Shown: positions 7,148 to 10,509 of the stretch, piece by piece
How positions within the stretch are numbered: position 1 is the first letter of the stretch
Layout: the number at the start of each line of letters is the position of its first letter
Source: an uncultured Eubacteriales bacterium
GTDB taxonomy: Bacteria; Bacillota; Clostridia; Monoglobales; Monoglobaceae
NCBI GenBank assembly: GCA_958346135.1
Contig: CATVQN010000018.1
Location: 1-10,509 of the forward strand
DNA length: 10,509 bases
Direction of reading: 5' to 3'
The notes under the pieces: generated by a model
Databases searched by the model: none
Told to the model about the DNA's origin: nothing
Seen by the model: only the letters and a program-made list of their open reading frames with translations
Made by a program: the position numbers and the translations under genes

Positions 7148-8083
7148 CTATTGTTTTTCAATCACGCGCAGCTTTGCGCTGTGTGCTCTTTTGTTATGAT
7201 TTTGTTCTATTTTACCTGCCACCATGGGTTTGCGGTTTACCAAAGCAATTTCAGGTTTTCTGCCGCATACGCAAACCGGAAAATCCTTAGGGCACACACA
7301 GCCCTTTGCAAGCTCTCCGAAGGTATTTTTCACAATGCGATCTTCCAGAGAGTGAAAGGTTATCACCGCCAGCCTACCCCCGGGCTTTAAATGGCTGACA
7401 AAACTCCTCAGCGCCGCCTCCAAGCCATCTAACTCACCGTTTACCTCAATCCGAATCGCCTGGAAGGTTCGCTTAGCCGGATGCTTGTCCCCATACCTTG
7501 CAGAAGCCGGAAAGGCCTGTTTAATCACCTCTGCCAATTGGGTCGTGGTTTCAATGGGATGTATTTTTCTCTCTCTTACAATAGCCGCCGCAATTCTGCG
7601 GCTGTAACGCTCTTCTCCATATCGAAAAATAATATCCGCAAGTCTTGCTTCGTCATAGGTATTGACAACCTGATAGGCATCCAGCTCGGATTCTTGATCC
7701 ATCCGCATATCCAGCCGTGCCTCACGGTGATAGCTAAATCCCCGCTCCGCACGATCCAGTTGGGGTGACGAAACCCCCAAATCTAAAATCGCACCGTCTA
7801 TCAACGGTAAATTCATCTCTTGTAAAATACTGTCTATCTCAAAAAAGTTCCGGTGAAAAAAACGCTTATGGCACTGAAATTTTTCCAGACGTTTCTGCGC
7901 CGCCTCCAGCGCAGAGGTATCTCGGTCAATTCCAATCAGCATTCCATCCGTCGATAAATGCTCACAAATCAATGCGGAATGTCCGCCGCCGCCTAAGGTA
8001 CCGTCTGCATAAATTCCGTCCGGATTCACCCGGAGCTGCGAAACACTTTCCTGAAGCAAAACCGATTCATGTACAAATTCCAT
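7148..8083 (-). CDS. rsmH: 16S rRNA (cytosine(1402)-N(4))-methyltransferase
   Basis: RsmH (formerly MraW) uses S-adenosylmethionine to methylate N4 of C1402 in the decoding centre of 16S rRNA. The 311-residue product has the family's usual length and motifs: HESVLLQES (about 5-13), the SAM-binding YADGTLGGGGHS (25-36), GIDRD (51-55), DGAILDLGVSSPQLD (96-110), RGFSYH (114-119), LDMRMD (124-129), RTFQAIRIEVNGEL (205-218), and ITFHSLEDRIVK (241-252). A Cys-rich stretch with CVCP and CVC (262-273) and a KRAHSAKLR ending also match the family. The upstream in-frame TTG at 8098 is followed by GGGGAGG, which is the ribosome binding site for the ATG at 8083, so the ATG is chosen. It starts 20 nt after mraZ and ends 15 nt before the ftsL start. 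Confidence 0.97.
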   Translation of the reverse strand: MEFVHESVLLQESVSQLRVNPDGIYADGTLGGGGHSALICEHLSTDGMLIGIDRDTSALEAAQKRLEKFQCHKRFFHRNFFEIDSILQEMNLPLIDGAILDLGVSSPQLDRAERGFSYHREARLDMRMDQESELDAYQVVNTYDEARLADIIFRYGEERYSRRIAAAIVRERKIHPIETTTQLAEVIKQAFPASARYGDKHPAKRTFQAIRIEVNGELDGLEAALRSFVSHLKPGGRLAVITFHSLEDRIVKNTFGELAKGCVCPKDFPVCVCGRKPEIALVNRKPMVAGKIEQNHNKRAHSAKLRVIEKQ

Positions 8084-8089
8084 GTTCTG

Positions 8090-8096
8090 CCTCCCC
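8090..8096 (-). promoter_or_regulatory. Ribosome binding site deciding the rsmH start
   Basis: GGGGAGG ends 6 nt before the ATG at 8083. The competing in-frame TTG (8098-8096) lies at its left end and has no site of its own. Confidence 0.85.
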
Positions 8097-8102
8097 AATA
8101 TG

Positions 8103-8528
8103 CTAAATTCCCAGGTCTTCCATTACCTTTGCGATCTCCTCTGCCTCAAAGGCGGGGTCATCCATATAGTTCTCCCACCGCTCACGGCTCCAGACCTCCG
8201 CCTTATCCGAAACACCGATTACCACAATTTCCTTTTGCAGACCGGCATATTCCCGGATTTTGGGAGGAATTACCACACGTCCCTGGCTGTCCACACTGCA
8301 CTCTTCCGCACCGCTGAAGAAAAATCGGTGCAGCCGCCGGCGCTGGGTGGGCTGAACGGAGCAAAGCTCCTGTTCAAAGCGCTTCCATTCTTCTTTGGGA
8401 TAAATATAGACACAGTTGTCCAATCCCTTGGCAATCACAAAGCTCTCACCCAAATCGAGCCGAAACTTCGCCGGAATGTTAATACGACCCTTTGCATCGA
8501 TATTCTGATGATATTCGCCGATGAGCAT
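8103..8528 (-). CDS. mraZ: Transcriptional regulator MraZ
   Basis: MraZ is a ring-forming DNA-binding protein of the AbrB/SpoVT swapped-hairpin type that controls its own dcw operon. The 141-residue product is the family's usual length and contains two copies of the MraZ domain. Copy one has DAKGRINIPAKFR (about 11-23) and copy two has DSQGRVVIPPKIREYA (80-95). The ATG at 8528 has AAGGAGG 8 nt upstream. It is the first gene after the terminator of the lgt unit, and four 10-bp repeats resembling MraZ binding boxes lie upstream (8588-8627), so autoregulation is likely. rsmH follows after 19 nt. Confidence 0.97.
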   Translation of the reverse strand: MLIGEYHQNIDAKGRINIPAKFRLDLGESFVIAKGLDNCVYIYPKEEWKRFEQELCSVQPTQRRRLHRFFFSGAEECSVDSQGRVVIPPKIREYAGLQKEIVVIGVSDKAEVWSRERWENYMDDPAFEAEEIAKVMEDLGI

Positions 8529-8587
8529 CTTTGCCGCCTCCTTGGATTGGATTTTGAAGCTTTAGGGACAAAATAACTGTAGCAATT

Positions 8588-8627
8588 CATCCACCTTCCT
8601 ACACTTTCATGCACTTTACTCCACTTC
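8588..8627 (-). promoter_or_regulatory. Four tandem 10-bp MraZ-box repeats (operator)
   Basis: On the transcribed strand, four contiguous 10-mers read GAAGTGGAGT, AAAGTGCATG, AAAGTGTAGG and AAGGTGGATG. The consensus is about AAAGTGNANG at exactly one helical turn. Known MraZ targets are tandem 10-bp-spaced boxes of this kind (TGGG-type in E. coli, AAAGTG-type in mycoplasmas). The array begins 3 nt downstream of a possible -10 box and ends 59 nt before the mraZ ATG, a position suited to repression of the operon promoter by MraZ. Confidence 0.82.
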
Positions 8628-8630
8628 CTC

Positions 8631-8636
8631 TTTATA
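8631..8636 (-). promoter_or_regulatory. Possible -10 box of the mraZ operon promoter
   Basis: TATAAA lies just upstream of the MraZ-box array, so a start site about 7 nt downstream would fall inside the first box. No good -35 hexamer is present at 16-18 nt, so the assignment rests on position and the -10 match. Confidence 0.4.
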
Positions 8637-8708
8637 CTAATCCATTTGTGCATAGAATGCGACAGGAATCCTCCTCGCTCCTATAATTTTGAGAATATTT
8701 TATAAAAT

Positions 8709-8743
8709 AAAAAAGGGCAGAGAGCTTTTCTCTGCACCTTTTT
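8709..8743 (-). terminator. Intrinsic terminator after lgt
   Basis: Read on the minus strand, GCAGAGA pairs with TCTCTGC around a 5-nt loop. The stem extends through a one-base bulge to two G-C pairs and then an A-run paired with a T-run. A T-rich tract follows. The hairpin begins 15 nt after the lgt stop and separates the yfmH-lgt unit from the mraZ operon. The A-run on the other arm may also let it act in the opposite direction. Confidence 0.9.
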
Positions 8744-8757
8744 GATACGCATACATA

Positions 8758-9552
8758 TTACAAACCTTTTTTAACACGGCGCCAAATAATGACAGACGCC
8801 CCGGCAATCAAGGTAAGCACCGCCAGCAGCTGCGACACACGAAACCCGCCTATGTACAGCGAATCGGCCCGCAGTCTCTCAATCCACATTCTGCCCAGAC
8901 CATACCACACCATATAACCGCAGAAAACCTCGCCGTCAAATGTGCGAATCCGCTTATAGCCCAGCAGAACCAGAATTCCAATCCCATTCCAGAGGGATTC
9001 ATAAAAGAAGGTAGGATGAACACTTTGGGCAATCAGCTTACCATCCTGATAAATCGTCATTGCCCACGGAAGCGCTGTTTTAGCACCAAAAGCCTCGCCG
9101 TTTACAAAGTTTCCCCAGCGGCCGATCGCCTGACCAATCAGCAGTCCCACCGCCAGGATATCCAATACCATCCCCAAGGAAAGCTTCTTTTTACGGCAGT
9201 AAAAGAAAATCACCAAAAATGCACCAATAATGCCGCCGTAAATCGCTAAGCCTCCGCTTCGGATATCGAATACTGAAAGCAGATCATCCTTGTACATATC
9301 CCAGCTAAAAATAACATAATAAAGCCGGGCACAGATAATGGCACATGGAACTGCAATCAAAATCATATTGAGCAAATCATCCTGACTCAGGCCGGAGCGT
9401 TTTGACTCACGCAAGCCGTACCAAATTGCAAGTCCCAGACCGACAGCAATCAGCAAGCCGTACCAATAGACCGAAATTCCAAACAGTTGGAAGGCAACCC
9501 GATTCACTTTAAAATCAAGACCGAGGCCGGGAAAGATGATTTGATTGATCAT
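8758..9552 (-). CDS. lgt: Prolipoprotein diacylglyceryl transferase
   Basis: Lgt is a membrane enzyme that transfers diacylglyceryl from phosphatidylglycerol to the lipobox Cys of prolipoproteins, the first step in lipoprotein maturation. The 264-residue product has about seven hydrophobic helices and the Lgt signature GRWGNFVNGEAFG (144-156). HPTFFYESLWNG (179-190) and GRMWIERLRAD (220-230) are also present, the latter supplying a probable second functional Arg. At the place of the E. coli His103 the protein reads GGLAIYGG, so Tyr105 replaces His. The in-frame TTG at 9585 lacks a ribosome binding site. The ATG at 9552 is preceded by a G-rich GGGGGA and overlaps the TGA of the upstream peptidase gene as ATGA, which suggests translational coupling. 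A strong terminator follows. Confidence 0.96.
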   Translation of the reverse strand: MINQIIFPGLGLDFKVNRVAFQLFGISVYWYGLLIAVGLGLAIWYGLRESKRSGLSQDDLLNMILIAVPCAIICARLYYVIFSWDMYKDDLLSVFDIRSGGLAIYGGIIGAFLVIFFYCRKKKLSLGMVLDILAVGLLIGQAIGRWGNFVNGEAFGAKTALPWAMTIYQDGKLIAQSVHPTFFYESLWNGIGILVLLGYKRIRTFDGEVFCGYMVWYGLGRMWIERLRADSLYIGGFRVSQLLAVLTLIAGASVIIWRRVKKGL

Positions 9553-10509
9553 ACGCCATCCCCCGCAGACTCCTGTGCCGGGCAAACTACCGACAGTACG
9601 CTGTTTTGGGTATTAAAGTGTTCCCTAAGCCGTGCATTTACCTCGGCATCGGTCACGGACGCCACTGCATCCCCAAAGCTCAGCGGTGAAAATCCGGCCA
9701 TAAGTTGACGGATAAAAGCATTGCCCATTCTTTCGACACTATTATACAGGCGGATATTGCCGGAGATAAGCACCTTTCTGGCACGCGCCAGATTCTCGGA
9801 CGGTATACCGGTTTGACAGAGGGCGTCCAGTCTTGCCTTTACCCTGCGATAAACCTCCTCCGGATTTCTGGATTCACCGCCAATTAGGGTAAATCCATAG
9901 GCCTTAGACTGATCCGTCTCTGCATCAAACGAACTGTCAATTAGGCCTTCTTCATATAACTCCATATACAAGTCACCGCTTCTCCCAAAAACCGATTCTA
10001 AAATCAGCTCTGTGGCAATTTCCTTTTTCAGCAACGCTTCCCCTTCTGCCAAGGTATTGTCTTTAAACCCGATTCTGAACAAGGGCTGTGACACCAAAAG
10101 CCGCTGCTTTATCACTTCCTGCACCCGTTCTTTGGGTTCCTCCCAAACATTTCGGGGAATCTGTCCCAGGTTCCGCTTGGCATCCACGTGCTTATCCACA
10201 TAGGTCATGGCTTTTTCGATATCCACATCTCCCACCAAGACCAAAATCATATTGGCCGGATTGTAGAAGGTATGATAGCACCGATACAGCAGCTCGGGGG
10301 TAATATGCGAAATACTCTCCACCGTTCCCGCAATATCAATTTTCACCGGATTATGATGGTACATGGCAGTCAGAGTATTAAAAAACACTCTCCACTCCGG
10401 ATCGTCCTCGTACATCTTGATTTCCTGGCCGATAATCCCCTGCTCCTTTGCCACATTCTCGTCGGTGAAATAGGGATGATTCACAAACTCCAGAAGAATA
10501 TCCAGGTTC
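9549..10509 (-). CDS. yfmH: YfmH-like M16 (insulinase family) peptidase, C-terminal part
   Basis: The gene enters from the right edge; about 319 C-terminal residues are visible, and the ATG, ribosome binding site and any HxxEH zinc motif lie outside the window. The visible part starts NLDILLEF and continues through PYFTDENVAKEQGIIGQEI, YEDDPEWRVF and IDIAGTVESISHITPELL to FYNPANMILVLVGDVD. These are hallmarks of the YfmH branch of M16 peptidases, linked in Bacillus to EF-P 5-aminopentanol modification. The rest is the noncatalytic second M16 domain. From the family's usual 420-430 residues, roughly 100 N-terminal residues are missing. The stop codon overlaps the lgt ATG. In many Clostridia a paired YfmF-like gene lies upstream, which would be just beyond this window. 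Confidence 0.9.
   Translation of the reverse strand, partial: NLDILLEFVNHPYFTDENVAKEQGIIGQEIKMYEDDPEWRVFFNTLTAMYHHNPVKIDIAGTVESISHITPELLYRCYHTFYNPANMILVLVGDVDIEKAMTYVDKHVDAKRNLGQIPRNVWEEPKERVQEVIKQRLLVSQPLFRIGFKDNTLAEGEALLKKEIATELILESVFGRSGDLYMELYEEGLIDSSFDAETDQSKAYGFTLIGGESRNPEEVYRRVKARLDALCQTGIPSENLARARKVLISGNIRLYNSVERMGNAFIRQLMAGFSPLSFGDAVASVTDAEVNARLREHFNTQNSVLSVVCPAQESAGDGV

Noticed and set aside
8435..8653. 72-codon minus-strand frame spanning the mraZ control region and mraZ 5' end
   Set aside because: It has no ribosome binding site, overlaps mraZ in another frame, and its upstream part is explained by the -10 box and MraZ boxes.
8696..8709. Perfect 14-bp AT palindrome next to the lgt terminator
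   Set aside because: It is made only of A and T beside a T-run, is easily expected by chance, and overlaps the terminator tail; no second copy was seen in the window.
1..10509. Novel defence, mobile or multi-gene system
   Set aside because: Every gene belongs to a known envelope, division or housekeeping family in a well-known order; no inverted terminal repeats, integrase, transposase or CRISPR repeats were seen.

Overview
The window is a block of cell-envelope and division genes, all on the minus strand. It is the 5' two-thirds of a Gram-positive dcw (division and cell wall) cluster, preceded by a short lipoprotein/peptidase unit. The gene content and order suggest a low-GC to mid-GC Bacillota of class Clostridia, plausibly Lachnospirales or a relative. 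The pointers are a YfmH-type M16 peptidase next to lgt, the mraZ-rsmH-ftsL-PBP(PASTA)-murE-murF-mraY-ftsW order, and strong AGGAGG-type ribosome binding sites. MurE carries the DNPR/EDP signature of meso-diaminopimelate-adding enzymes, so the peptidoglycan is probably mDAP type. The genus cannot be fixed from the sequence alone.

Layout in transcription order (right to left). (1) 10509-9549 is the 3' part of a YfmH-like M16 peptidase gene, which overlaps lgt (9552-8758) by ATGA; a strong intrinsic terminator (8743-8709) closes this unit. (2) A 229-nt gap holds the mraZ control region: a possible -10 box at 8631-8636, followed directly by four head-to-tail 10-bp repeats (8627-8588) that look like MraZ boxes. 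(3) mraZ, rsmH and ftsL follow with gaps of only 15-19 nt. (4) A 117-nt gap before the class B penicillin-binding protein gene holds a TATAAT hexamer and a strong 49-nt hairpin. (5) The PBP with two PASTA domains, murE, murF, mraY and the first 56 codons of an ftsW/spoVE-type gene complete the window.

Together the genes cover cytoplasmic precursor synthesis (MurE, MurF), transfer to the lipid carrier (MraY) and septal polymerisation and crosslinking (FtsW, class B PBP, with FtsL as scaffold). The operon-control protein MraZ and the 16S rRNA methyltransferase RsmH sit at the head. murD is not between mraY and ftsW, where it often lies.

This is mainly a conventional housekeeping region, and I see no mobile element, CRISPR array, RNA gene or unknown multi-gene system. 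The points most worth a second look are the MraZ-box array, the leader hairpin before the PBP gene, the long basic cytoplasmic tails on both FtsL and FtsW, and a Tyr at the place of the catalytically important His in Lgt.
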